Origin: Chromera velia
Taxonomy: Eukaryota; Sar; Chromeraceae
Assembly (NCBI GenBank): GCA_018398765.1
Contig: JAHBMJ010001959.1
Span: forward strand, 2,501 to 24,161
DNA: 21,661 nt
Direction: 5' to 3'
Position 1 is the stretch's first letter; every line of letters starts with the position of its first letter. The notes beneath the pieces are model-generated. The model was not told where the DNA came from. It saw only the letters and a list, made by a program, of their open reading frames with translations, and made no database searches. Shown piece after piece: positions 9,224 through 18,688 of the stretch. The translations under genes and the position numbers were made by a program.

Positions 9224-11285
9224 CGGATAGGCAGACAGAAAGAAAGAAAATGTGAAAATCCAAGACCGCCACAATGCAAGCAGGCATCCACCCGCAAACA
9301 AATTTTCGAGAGAACTCGCATAGAAAGCGATTGAATCTGCAAGTCTGTATGTCTTCACCCTAACCCCGACCCACAAGCTCTTTTTCTCCCCGCTGCAGGG
9401 TGTCTGTCTGTCTGTATGCGTGTGTGTGTGTGTGTGTGTGTATGGGTGTGTGCATGTGTGTGTGTGTGTGTGTGCGTGAGAGAGAGAGAGAGGGCCTCCT
9501 CATTCGAGTCCGTGAAAAAAAAGAAAGAGTCCGATCATGCAGGGCAAGCAACCTGCATGGCCGTCTGCCTTCGACACAGACCCACTTCCAAGCCGGTGGA
9601 GCTTTTTTCTTGTCCTCAAAACAGACAGACAGGCACTATTTACAAAACTCCACTTTTGTCACCTTCAACCGTACTCACATTACCGTTACTTTTCAGTGGC
9701 CCATTCGTGCTTCTCGCTCGCACAAAAAAAAAACAGACTATATGGTTTCTTAAAAGACAGACAAACAGACAGACAGACACGCATGCAGCCAGACAGACAG
9801 ACCGACTCGCAACCAAGTTTTGCTTTAATCCTTTATCTTTTCCCTCTACAGACTATATCGTCTTTTCTTCACTTCACTCTTTCCGAATCGCTTCCTTTCT
9901 TTCGGACAGACAGACAGACAGACAGAGAAAAAGACCAAATGAAAACGGACGGCACGGCAGACGAAAAGACGACCGCATCCAAACAAACACCACGGAACGC
10001 GACCCAAACAATGCAGAATCAAGCGCTCTGAATGGGCAAAGAGACACAAAGTCATGCTGAGTGACAAGGTGGGAGGGAGATCGAGTGATTTCTTTCGAGT
10101 CTCACTGTGCCATTGCAGCACAAGAGAAACAGATGACCAATGGAATAGATGACTGACTTTTTCCTCGTCTGACTGCATTTTTTCGTTGCCTCTCTTTCTC
10201 CTGCATCACAACTCTGCAAGCAAAGAAGTTCTTGTCGACGTAGAATAGAAATGAAAAAAGGCGACCCGAACTCAAAGGACTGACTCGAAACGAAATGACT
10301 CCCAGGGAGGAAGGGGTGAAGGGAGGATGGAAGGAAGAAAACAACAAAAAAAGAAGGAAACAAGGAAAGAAGCAGAGAACTGGAGGACGTCAACTGTCCG
10401 CCACACAAAACACTTCGTGGACATCCACGATGACATTCCGAGCTAAACAGAAGTCACTCATGGATCGAAAAGAGCAACCAGGCAAGTTTGAGGCACACGG
10501 ACTGACTGCAGGACCGACACTTTCTGAAGAAACAGCAGAATCGGCACAAGAACGACTGTCAGTATTAAATCAAGGAGGCTGCGGGCAAATCAATTTTTGT
10601 TGTCACTATTCTGCCGCTGTGTGTACTCGAGCAGAAAGAACTCACGTCTCCTTGCAAGGGACAAGACGATCCAACCAAGCGAATTAACCAAACAAACAGC
10701 CCAAACAAACCCCCGACCGAACCATGCACTCACTCACTTACCCGTCCAGAACCTTTGCAAGTGTCTCTGTATTCTTCTTCAGAGCCGCCAGACCATCCTG
10801 AACCTTTCTCTCCACACACTTCCGAATGTCGTCACAGAGATCCTGTACACAGACAGACAGACGGACAGACAGACAAGAAGATGGGGGGATGGACCCTCTT
10901 CTTATAGTTACAGGCAAAAAAACAGAAAGGCCTTCTGAACGACTGGACTTACAGACTGCATCACAACATGTTCCTCCCTTCGTCTTTTTTTTTTCTTGTC
11001 AACAGGCGGCCAGGCAAAAAGGAGAGGAGAGGAAATTTCAGTTGAAGAGGGACGACCGCAAGAAAGGCGGACAGTCAAAAAGCGAGGGAGGGGGTCCCGA
11101 AAGAGGCAGAGTGCAGCGCTGTGCTGTGTTCTGCTACCACCCAACACACCATCCATGCATCCATCCATCCATCCATCCATCCATCCAACGTGATTGATGA
11201 CTGAAAGAAAATTACACACCAGCGATCACCTCTGCAGAGAGCAGAGGCAAGACAGGATAGCAGAAAGAAGCAAGGAAGAAAAAAA

Positions 11286-11317
<32 letters not shown>

Positions 11318-11344
11318 AGGAAAGAAAGACAGACTATATGTTTC

Positions 11345-11383
<39 letters not shown>

Positions 11384-12676
11384 AAGAAAGAAAGAAAGAA
11401 AGAAAGAAACAAACAAACAAACAGAGGAAGCACACAGACCTCAATCCTATTCACGGTGCTTGTGCCACCACGGAACGCAGCGTCCCTCTCGGCCCGTGTC
11501 TGCATTGAATTTGTCGGTTCAACTTTCTTTCTATCTGCCTATCATTCTTCTTTCTCCTTCTCTTTCTTTGTCCGTCTTTCTATCTTTCAGTCTCTCTGAA
11601 GGCTATGAAGTCACACAAAGCAGGTGAGAAAGCCACGGAAAGGAAAGAGATATCTGCAAATTTCCCCGTCTCGGAAGGGGCCCGCCAACGAGGCTGTCAG
11701 CAGTGTTCATCCATCCATCCATCCATCCATCCAGAGAATACACTCAAAGAGCCTGCAGGCTTTAATTCACTGTCGACCGTGCCCCAGTAGGTTTTGATCT
11801 CTGCCGAATTCCTTTTTTTTGGGAACGCGCAGAAGCATTTGGAAGACTAGACATACCTGAACACCCTGAAGAAAACTGACCCACCTCGTCCTCTCCCGCG
11901 TCCCCTCTTTCCACTTTCCTCGCATGGGTGTGAAGATACGTCCCCTCTGGATTCATGCAAGCAAGCAGAAACGGACGGATAGGGAGAGAGAGAGAGAGAG
12001 GGAGAGCAAGCAAGCAAGCAAGAAAGAAAGAAAGAAGTCTATGAGGAATCGATCTCTGATCACGCTCCTGTGCCGATCGGGGACCTTGAATGCGGACTAG
12101 CTAGGGAGACGATCGAGACAGCCCTCCCTGGCGCATCCATGCATGCCACTTTAATTGGCCCTTTCAACCGATGTTGAAGTCAATTCTTGCTGAGCCAACC
12201 GCTAAAGGGGCCGCTCTGCACGTTCGTCTTCCCTCTCCCGTCTTCCTTTCGATGTTGCAGGCAGGCAGGAACAGACGCATTTCCCTCTCGTTCTCAAGAA
12301 AAGAAACAAAGACGCATTGAAGACACGGACAGCTAGACGGGGTGACCTTTGGCTCCCGGGACGAAGATTGGCATCAGATCGAATCCGTGTCTGCAAGCAA
12401 GAACGGAATCCATGATTGAATTGAGACGCGGTAAATCACTCAAAAGGAAAGAAAAAAAAGGAAGCAGGGAACGAAGGAAGGAAAGAAAGAAAGAAAGAAG
12501 CAAGCCAGCAAGCAAGCAAGCAAGCAAGAAAGAAAGAAAGAAAGGAAGGAAGGAAGGAACGAAGGAAGAAAACATCTGGAACGAGGCAAAAAGCTCATCA
12601 GAGTCAGCAAGGAAGGCATGAGTTTTCCTTTCCTCCGTCTCTCCTTTCTCTCTCTCTCTCTCTCTCTCTCTTTCTG

Positions 12677-12733
<57 letters not shown>

Positions 12734-13156
12734 CTGTGTGTGTGTGCAACCTTCATGTTCTGTCCTGCTCCCCTCCGCTAGTTTGCCACAGGAAGATTGC
12801 ACGTCTCTGTTGACTGACAAGATGCTTGCATGTCTGTCAGCCTTCCTTGATCATTCTCACGGTCACATGCATGCATGAATCGGATTGGATGCTGACCTGA
12901 CTGAAATTTTGGATGTCAAGCTCTGTGTCGTTTGGCAGATAACTTTGATGCGCTCCTCCTCTGAAGGAATGGCGTCGCACTTGCTCAGGCAGAAACTGCA
13001 GGCACACACGTTGATGCATGTCTGTCCGGGGAGATAAATCGAAGAGGTAGAAATCAGATACCAGAAGAGACAAACACTGATATGCAAAAAGAGAACGAAT
13101 TGACTCACAGACCAAGAGGGCATCGGCCGCGCAGACAGACTGGAAGGAAAGGAACG

Positions 13157-13202
<46 letters not shown>

Positions 13203-15854
13203 CGTCCACATACCAATACAAAGAGAAGCAGGGTCTAATTTACCGAATTTTGTCCGGATGCTTCTTGAAGAGAGCGTCGACCAACGAGAGGGTCCGCCTC
13301 CCAAGAGCCTGCCCAATCGGGTCGAAGAGAACTGCACAACAATTCATGGACGGACGTGCACTTTCTTTCTGATCGACTTCTCGCTCGCTCAGACCTCTCT
13401 GACAGGTAAAAATATGCAATTAAGGGATGAATCGTGGAAGGAACGAAGCAAGGAAGAGATGAAGAGAGGGACGACCCCATCTCAAGAGGATGCATGCAGA
13501 GAGAAAAGGTAAGAGGAGGCAATCCATCAGGCAGGCATGAAGGCAGGCACCAAAAGAAAGAAAGCAGGAAACAAACAAACAAACAAACAAAGAAAGAAAG
13601 AAAGAAAGAAAAAACTGACAGAGAACGATGTCGACGTGCTCGGCCAAGTCTCCCATCACGCCCATCACGTCAAAAGGGTATTGCATGTCCCCATCGGCCA
13701 GCCCCGGGGAGTCAATCAGGTCCAGCATGCACATTCTGCAGAGAATAAAAGGAAAAAACACAGGAACAAATTCGACTGTCTATGTGCTTGTGTATTTATA
13801 TATGTATGAATATCCATAGCTTCAAGTGTGTCGCATTCGACGGACAGATGAGATAGCTGAAGACATGAAGAAACACAAAACGAGTGTCGCTCCACTGCAC
13901 GCGCACGCATGTTTTGGAGAATTGGTGACGTTCCCCCTTCGCAAATGTATGAACCCCTTTGTCTCTTGTTGTGATCGAGGGGGGCTGCTCTTCTCTCCGA
14001 CCGCTCGCCCCTTTCCGTCCGACTTTTCGTCTTCAATTTTTAGTTGCTTTGTCGCTTTCCGAGAAATGACCTGTTGTAGTGAGGTACTGACCGATCAGAT
14101 GGACAGGTCTTGCAAGACAAATTTTCCAGGAATCCTGAGAGAGGAGGGACGGGAAGGGAAGGAGACACACCCATGCAGAGAGAGTGAGTGGAAGAGGAGA
14201 TCAAAAGAGGAATCCTGAGAGAGGAGGGACGGGAAGGGAAGGAGACACACCCATGCAGAGAGAGTGAGTGGAAGAGAAGATCAAAGGAGGAATCCTGAGA
14301 GAGGAGGGACGGGAAGGGAAGGAGACACACCCATGCAGAGAGAGTGAGTGGAAGAGGAGATCAAAAGAGGAATCCTGAGAGAGGAGGGACGGGAAGGGAA
14401 GGAGACACACCCATGCAGAGAGAGTGAGTGGAAGAGAAGATCAAAGGAGGAATCCTGAGAGAGGAGGGACGGGAAGGGAAGGAGACACACCCATGCAGAG
14501 AGAGTGAGTGGAAGAGAAGATCAAAGGAGGAATCCTGAGAGAGGAGGGACGGGAAGGGAAGGAGACACACCCATGCAGAGAGAGTGAGTGGAAGAGAAGA
14601 TCAAAGGAGGAATCCACCACAACACTTCTTGAGCAGTGGCGGGTCAGCTCGAAAGAATCTGGCAGGCAAAGAAAAAAAGAGCGAACAACAAGACTTTCTC
14701 TTTCAGTGAGATATTAATAGATGTTGAGGGTCCACAGAGGAACTCCTGATTCAGAGAGACGAATCCTCAATCGTCAATCGTCCTCTCCTCTCCTCTCCAT
14801 TCCATTCCGGTCAACTACCCACACGTCAGGCTGAAGGAATTGGAGTGACGGACGCATGAAGGAAGAATGCAGACACAGAAGAGTCCTCTGGCTGTGGGCT
14901 TTTGGTTCCTTTTGCAGCTGTGAAGGGGCGAACATTCGGGGTCCGAGGGGGGGCAGAGAAAAAAGGAGAAGAAGGAACTGAATAAGGAAAAGAAAAAGAA
15001 AAAAAAGGAAGACAGAAAAGGACGAAAGAAGACAGACACAGATCCACTGGCCGAAGCAAATGAGGACGGAAGGATGCAAGGAAGAAAGGAAGGAAAGACG
15101 GAAGACGCGAACCACACCAGAAACAAAGAAACAGCAAAACGCAGATAGATAAATAGATCGATAGATAGATAGACAGATAGATGAATAGATCGATAGATAG
15201 ATAGATAAATAGACAGATAGATACATACAGCACACCCCACGTGCAGGACCTCACCAGAATACTTCTCTGTCAGAGCCCTGAGGTAAGGCAGCAAGAGGAC
15301 AGTAGACTCTCCCTTCAGTTCGTTCACAGTGCTTCCACTGCATGTGAGCAAATTAGGTGCATCGGTCAACAGACAGACGTGCAAAGAGCCAGCACAGACA
15401 TAAGCAAATGCTCAGATGCTGACTCATACAAATCTACAGAAAGACCGGAAGGCGGGTGCATGGGGCGTGTAGGAAGGAATCAAGAGACTGATTCAGAGGC
15501 CCTCCACGGGTACAGGAAGAATGGAAGAAAGGCACATTGACTGCAAGTCTCTGTTGCTCCTGCATGTCTTTCTGCTGTCAGACAGAGAGATTGTGGGGCA
15601 GAGAGCTAAGCAGGTAAAGCGATTGGTCAGTTCATCTATTGTTTTCCAACCCCCCCCTATCCCAGGAAAAATATCTAGACTGAATCCTCAAGTTTGGACG
15701 GAGAAGGGGAACAGAGCACTGTAATAGAGAACAAACTCAGTTGGCTCATTGCTTGACTGACTATGTCACCACGGTCACTCCGTTTGTTTCTGCGCGGAAG
15801 CAAAAAAAACGCATACTGGTATTCACGCGCACACGCACTCGTGCTCTTTCTCCC

Positions 15855-15926
<72 letters not shown>

Positions 15927-18048
15927 AGAGAGAGAAGCAGAGAGGAAGAAAAGCGGGAGGGAGGGGGCTGTACTTATTCCCTACTGTTTTCTCAAGCGCC
16001 CGTGTGTGTACGAGTTTTTTGAATGCCGATTGAAAGGAGTGGCGAGATTCCATAAATGGATTTTTGGGAAGGGGTCGATGACTCATTCACGCAAGAGATG
16101 CACTGCTGCTGTGTCAAATCTATCTGCAATCCGTCGCTTTGCCTCTCTTCTTTTGTCTCTCGTCGTTTCCCACCTATCGCCACTCCCGTCTTTTGGAGAT
16201 GGTCTCCGGCATACCAATTGACACTGCAGTAGCAGCAAGAGCAGCCACAACAATTGGAAAGGCACACGGACAGGAAGAAAACAAATTGAAAAATGTCAAT
16301 TGTCTCTCAGGCTTCTCTAGAACAGAGCGGCCGGAAAAAAGACGATAAAACCAGGCGGATAGATGGAGAGGCAGACAGACTCTATGACTTCTTTTCCGTC
16401 CTTCTCTTCATGAACAGACACACAGACAGACTACATGGTTTCTTTCCCTCCGTCAACAGACAGACGGACACACAGACAGACTTAGAGACAGACAGACAGA
16501 CTATATGTTTCTTCTTCTTCCTTCTTTTCTTCATCTACACAATAGACAAAAGAAAGACAAACAGACACACAGACAGACTGTATGGTTTTTTCCCCTCCTC
16601 TTCTTCATGAACACAACAGACAAAGAGAAAGAAAGCAACAAAGACAGACAGGCAGGCAGGCAGACAGACAGACAGACTGTATGTTCTTTCTTTTCCTTTC
16701 CTTTCTCTTGAGACAGACTGCATGTTTCTTCTCCTCCCTTCTGAGACAAACAGACAGACAGACAGACAGAAACACAGACAAACTGTATGACTTCTTTTTT
16801 TCTTGTTCTTTCTTTTTTCCAGGCAGAAATGCAGACAGGCAGGTGGGCAGAAGGGTGAACATACCAGCAGGGAGAGGAGAAAAAACACAGAGACCGACAA
16901 TGTGCTCTTCCCAGCCGAAACGTTCCCAATGATCAGAGCCGAACACCTCGTGTGCACTGGATGGATCGAAGCATCGAAGCGTTTCGCTGCAGCCATTCCG
17001 ACAGACAACGAAATGAGAAGCTGGAGGGGCCGCTCTGTGCGGAGAAGACGTTACGTCGTTTCTGTCATTTCTGTAGGCCTTCCGTGCACCGTTAGCTGTT
17101 CCCAAAAGGAGAGAACCAACCAAAAAAGCTGGACGGACGCCGCAATTCAAGGCGCTGATGAAATATCGGACGATGGGTGCAGGTTTGTTTCCTCTCTATC
17201 TCCACCGACCGACCGACCAACCGATACAGGCGAGGCCGAGAGGCGGATCGGCTTCGTCATCCAGGTCGTCGTCCGGCCGCGGGAAGTAGAGATGCTCTAT
17301 CTGCAATCATTGGTCGCCCTCAGAGAAAGGGATGTACGGAGATGGGAAGACTGATGAGGGGAAGAAGAGGTGAACTGGGTGTGCCAGGGAATGGAAGGGT
17401 GGCGGCAGAGTGAAACACGATGTGCCGCTTTCACTCACTGTATGAATGTTGGGGGTGGGATAGCCCTTAGTGCACATCGAACCGAGAAGTAGAACAGAAA
17501 GAACAAGTGGACGAGGGAGGAGGGCAGAGAAGAAAGATGTGAATGAATCTGGGGGGACCGGCCAAGGGCAACAGAAGAAACTCACTGTGCACAAAAAAGA
17601 GAAGGAGCCAGCAACAAGAAGAGATAATGAAAGAGAGAGAGGCGGAGAAAAAGTGAGGGGTGGGGTGGGGGCTGGGAGAGAGGGAGGGAGAGAGAGAAAA
17701 AGGAAGGAAGGAACGAAGAAAGGAAGGATGGAGGGAAGAAAAAAAAAGAAACGAAACAGGAACGGGAGGAAGCATGGAAAGAAGGAAGCAGGCAGGAAAG
17801 CAAGCATGGAAAGAAGGAAGCAGGCAGGGAAGGAAGCAGGGAAAGAAGGAAGCAGGCAGGGAAGGAAGGAAGCGGGGAAAGAAAAAAACAGCAATAAATG
17901 AACGAATAAGAGTCCTGGGAGACAGAAACAAAGAAAGAAACGAGCAAAGGACGGGCGCAAGGAATGACAAAGAGAAAGCTCTGCTCCTTCCGACCTCTCT
18001 CATGATGCGCTGGATAAGATAGCGCTGCTTGTCAAGTGCACCGGCCAT
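6225..18048 (-). CDS. Dynamin/EHD-like GTPase with C-terminal membrane module, about 20 exons
   Basis: Exons in transcript order: 17995-18048, 17222-17300, 16899-16986, 16174-16223, 15762-15789, 15255-15337, 14092-14134, 13620-13735, 13244-13331, 12897-12995, 12347-12390, 11885-11946, 11440-11499, 10742-10842, 10158-10213, 8881-9082, 8426-8502, 7828-7979, then less certainly 6576-6845 and 6225-6443. The first 18 exons total 1482 nt (494 codons). All 17 of their junctions have GT-AG ends and matching phase, which is the main evidence. The protein has G1 GNVSAGKS (65-72), G3 DSPG (150-153), a FDPIGQAL segment (183-190) and G4 SKCD (214-217), in the order expected for Dynamin_N/EHD-type GTPases that bind and remodel membranes. 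It has no EH domain. Instead there are two hydrophobic helices near residues 352-377 and 448-467. The start codon at 18048 is the first ATG in phase. The GTPase call is firm; the family name rests on remembered motifs. Confidence 0.85.
6576..6845 (-). other. Probable GTPase exon 19, phase 0
   Basis: A strong acceptor (a CT-rich tract, then CCTACGCAG) opens a frame encoding YCTRSLECLSRQEFLGLQER, then a basic helix and a Pro/Ala/Ser-rich segment. Donor GGG|GTGAGG keeps phase 0. Exon 18 also ends in phase 0 (AGA|GTCGAT), so the join is consistent. If the last intron is retained, the frame ends at TAA 6519-6521. A second frame here (LYSEPRVPLSAGILGTPGAT) also stays open for about 55 codons, so the frame is not certain. 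Confidence 0.5.
7198..7347. repeat. Compound microsatellite (CTTT)n-(CT)n-(GT)n-(GA)n
   Basis: A chain of four simple tracts inside the last large intron of the GTPase gene. Apparent open frames over it translate to SLSLS and HTHTH strings and are not genes. Confidence 0.95.
7828..9082 (-). other. GTPase exons 16-18: membrane module
   Basis: Exon 16 (8881-9082, acceptor GTGCAG) encodes a 26-residue hydrophobic helix starting LRLWLGVFALSVIFGFLGFA, then a Gly/Ser linker (GTSSGTAGGGGGASSGGSG), and ends at donor GTGAGT. Exon 17 (8426-8502, acceptor CTGCAG) gives an amphipathic helix, SVVDLTEQMEEVVPLLAIAA. Exon 18 (7828-7979, acceptor GTGCAG) gives a second hydrophobic helix, LHLLGGALLVVLALALLQSV, followed by three cysteines and EEEED. 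The three Cys beside the membrane could be lipid-modified; that is inference. Confidence 0.8.
9130..9220. repeat. Compound (CA)n-(GA)n microsatellite in GTPase intron 15
   Basis: A CA tract with one AT interruption, followed by about 16 GA units. It lies about 50 bp upstream (in transcript sense) of the exon 16 acceptor. Confidence 0.95.
9400..9493. repeat. Compound (CTGT)n-(GT)n-(GA)n microsatellite in GTPase intron 15
   Basis: Simple tracts in the order CTGT, GT with a few interruptions, then GA. The same intron also has (CAGA)n at 9757-9802 and 9904-9926. Confidence 0.93.
10158..11946 (-). other. GTPase exons 12-15: charged helical middle region
   Basis: Exon 12 (11885-11946) encodes GTYLHTHARKVERGDAGEDE. 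Exon 13 (11440-11499) encodes TRAERDAAFRGGTSTVNRIE, is exactly 60 nt and is in phase 0 at both ends. Exon 14 (10742-10842, donor GTAAGT) encodes DLCDDIRKCVERKVQDGLAA and a further Lys/Leu-rich helix. Exon 15 (10158-10213, donor GTCAGT) encodes VVMQEKERQRKNAVRRGK. The region looks like a helical stalk that ends in a basic patch directly before the first membrane helix. Confidence 0.78.
11155..11423. repeat. Cluster of (ATCC)n, (GAAA)n, (CAGA)n, (GAAA)n and (CAAA)n in GTPase intron 13
   Basis: ATCC units run to about 11188. GAAA/CAGA/GAAA/CAAA blocks follow from 11279 to 11423, with an ACTATATGTTTCAGAC string at 11332-11347 joining two of them. Another ATCC tract is at 11708-11732 in intron 12. 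Confidence 0.93.
11984..12034. repeat. (GA)n, (GCAA)n and (GAAA)n tracts in GTPase intron 11
   Basis: Short adjacent simple tracts. The remaining intron sequence (12035-12346) is not repetitive, but I see no exon in it that keeps phase. Confidence 0.85.
12477..12747. repeat. Purine tetranucleotide field, then (CT)n-(CTGT)n-(CT)n-(GT)n
   Basis: Located in GTPase intron 10. GAAA, GCAA, GAAA and GGAA blocks occupy 12477-12560, and a pyrimidine compound tract occupies 12646-12747. This is one of the few places where the plus strand is locally pyrimidine-rich inside the minus-strand gene. Confidence 0.92.
13158..13199. repeat. (CA)n microsatellite in GTPase intron 9
   Basis: About 21 CA units between exons 9 and 10. 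A further (CAAA)n-(GAAA)n tract sits at 13570-13611 in intron 8, directly next to the exon 8 donor. Confidence 0.95.
14092..14134 (-). other. GTPase exon 7, 43 nt, next to the splice-site array
   Basis: This short exon encodes FLENLSCKTCPSD with split Gly and Arg codons and ends at donor CG|GTCAGT. Its acceptor CTCTCAG|GATTCCT is the last member of the tandem 80 bp array at 14131-14610. Phase in from exon 6 and out to exon 8 both match, and the spacing to the G3 motif fits. The sequence itself is not diagnostic. Confidence 0.62.
14131..14610 (-). repeat. Six exact 80 bp tandem units carrying a 3' splice site
   Basis: Units begin at 14131, 14211, 14291, 14371, 14451 and 14531, with the first five bases repeated once more at 14611. 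Two variants differ at two places (GAGGAGATCAAAAG versus GAGAAGATCAAAGG) in the order A-B-A-B-B-B. On the transcribed minus strand every unit carries TCTCTGCATG, a CT tract (CTTCCCTTCCCGTCCCTCC), TCTCTCAG and then GATTCCT. The unit nearest exon 7 supplies its acceptor. The array lies in intron 6, which with it reaches 1120 bp. The minus-strand open frames in the array only translate the unit. Confidence 0.97.
15146..15228. repeat. (GATA)n microsatellite with CAGATA interruptions, GTPase intron 6
   Basis: Runs of GATA/GATC/AATA units lie just downstream (in transcript sense) of exon 6. Confidence 0.93.
15255..15789 (-). other. GTPase exons 5-6: switch region, including a 28 nt micro-exon
   Basis: Exon 5 (15762-15789) is only 28 nt. 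It starts after CGCAG and ends at donor GTCAGT. It supplies ETNGVTVVT with split codons at both ends, which aligns with the switch I/G2 area of the family as I remember it. Exon 6 (15255-15337) supplies GSTVNELKGESTVLLLPYLR and the residues ALTEKYS, then ends at TCTG|GTGAGG. Confidence 0.78.
15858..15936. repeat. Compound (CT)n-(CA)n-(GA)n microsatellite, GTPase intron 4
   Basis: Three simple tracts in a row, about 70 bp upstream (in transcript sense) of the 28 nt exon 5. Confidence 0.95.
16174..16986 (-). other. GTPase exons 3-4: P-loop and following helix
   Basis: Exon 3 (16899-16986, acceptor CTGCAG) ends ...SALIIGNVSAGKST, a Walker A/G1 loop of the GxxxxGKS type. Exon 4 (16174-16223, acceptor CTGCAG, donor ATAG|GTGGGA) continues VNWYAGDHLQKTGVAI. 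The split Phe codon (TT|T) joins them as GKST-F-VNW, in place of the false Leu that reading into the intron would give. The Gly-Lys-Ser of the loop is intact, so nucleotide binding is expected. Confidence 0.88.
16350..16830. repeat. Interspersed (CAGA)n plus ACTATATG-type repeat array, GTPase intron 3
   Basis: A compound unit recurs at least seven times: (CAGA)2-5, CT, then A-T-rich TATATG/GTATG/ACATG/GCATG, then TTTCTT and a CT-rich run of 20-40 bp (often CTTCTTCATGAACA). Starts are near 16372, 16426, 16490, 16567, 16660, 16712 and 16770. Units are 50-90 bp and not exactly periodic. Related copies occur near 9735, 9850 and 11330 in other introns of the same gene. Confidence 0.8.
17222..18048 (-). 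other. GTPase exons 1-2: N-terminal acidic segment
   Basis: Exon 1 (17995-18048) reads MAGALDKQRYLIQRIMRE and ends at donor GAG|GTCGGA in phase 0. Exon 2 (17222-17300), after a TTGCAG acceptor, gives IEHLYFPRPDDDLDDEADPP and ends one base into a codon at ATCG|GTTGGT. The Asp/Glu-rich stretch precedes the G domain. The intron between them (17301-17994) is a purine-rich repeat field on the plus strand. Confidence 0.7.
17640..17885. repeat. Purine-rich field with a roughly 33 bp minisatellite, GTPase intron 1
   Basis: Almost pure A/G on the plus strand. Units with GGAAAGAAGGAAGCAGGCAG recur near 17775, 17807 and 17839. Confidence 0.85.
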
Positions 18049-18688
18049 CTTGCAAAGCCGCCCTTATTTCGCCGTCTCCTTCGTTGTTTCCCCTTTTTCG
18101 CAGACAGAGAGTGGATCAGACGATGTAAAGACTTTCCGACGACCACAACCAGAAGAGCGGAATACGATTCTACGTCAAGCCTTGTCCTTTTCGCTTAGCT
18201 ATTCGCTCCCGTCATGGGCAGTCCTTGTCGAAACATTTTTCCTGGTCGTGCGCGACCACCCCTCTGCCCGCGCCTGATTCTTTTTCGTGCGATTGGCCTA
18301 TGAACAAGACTGCCGGACGAAACGAATGCAGGTTACTCGCGTACAATCTGACCTCTCACCATTGTTAATGTCTGTCCAAGTCGGACAAGAGATGATATTA
18401 ACAAGAGCAGAGGGATGTAGAGGGCATATGATGGCGCATGGGGGCGCATGGGCGTTGAATGGCGCGTATAGTGTTGTTTCATGCGGAGCCTCACGCAATA
18501 CGCATGTTTTGATCTTGAGCATGTTTTGTCACACGCATGTTTGTCCATAGGATGTCCATAGGTTTTGTCCATGTTTTGTCGGTGTGGGAATCTCAGAAAT
18601 AAATTCAGGCAATTTGCTACGAGTATTAATAGACACCTTCTCTAGGAAAGAGACATGCCCGTCGTGCAGTAGGTCCAGCTGATTTGTC
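18049..18688. promoter_or_regulatory. Divergent intergenic region between the GTPase and the leader-bearing gene
   Basis: The two start codons (18048 minus, 18689 plus) are 640 bp apart and point away from each other, so both promoters should lie here. No TATA box is convincing. Visible repeats are CATGTTTTGTC near 18521 and 18570, TCCATAGGNTNTGTCCATAGG near 18543-18562, and GGCGCATGGG twice near 18433-18452. Which of these matter is unknown. Confidence 0.4.

Larger units (their letters stand above)
12347..13735 (-). other. GTPase exons 8-11: G3, G4 and end of the G domain
   Basis: Exon 8 (13620-13735) encodes MCMLDLIDSPGLADGDMQYP and then FDVMGVMGDLAEHVDIVL. The DSPG is the G3/Walker B loop. 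Exon 9 (13244-13331) gives LFDPIGQALGRRTLSLVDAL and then FKKHPDKI. Exon 10 (12897-12995) begins with the G4 motif in FCLSKCDAIPSEEERIKVI. Exon 11 (12347-12390) gives HGFDLMPIFVPGAK. All four acceptors are CTGCAG or TTGCAG/TGTGCAG type and all junction codons are intact. This is the clearest part of the gene: four independent exons in order match one protein fold. Confidence 0.9.

Noticed and set aside
10917-11197. Plus-strand frame with basic residues after a TTGTCAACAG acceptor-like site
   Set aside because: It lies within intron 13 of the minus-strand gene, and no in-phase plus-strand partner exons were found nearby.
12083-12140. Short plus-strand reading DLECGLARETIETAL, which looks protein-like
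   Set aside because: It lies inside intron 11 of the minus-strand gene, has no flanking splice sites or start, and is too short to support.
14040-14570. Four near-identical minus-strand frames starting MCLLPFPSLLSQDSS
   Set aside because: They are frame images of the 80 bp intronic array, offset by 80 bp each. They are explained by the repeat.
14131-14610. CRISPR-like array
   Set aside because: The units are contiguous 80 bp repeats with no variable spacers, in a eukaryotic intron.
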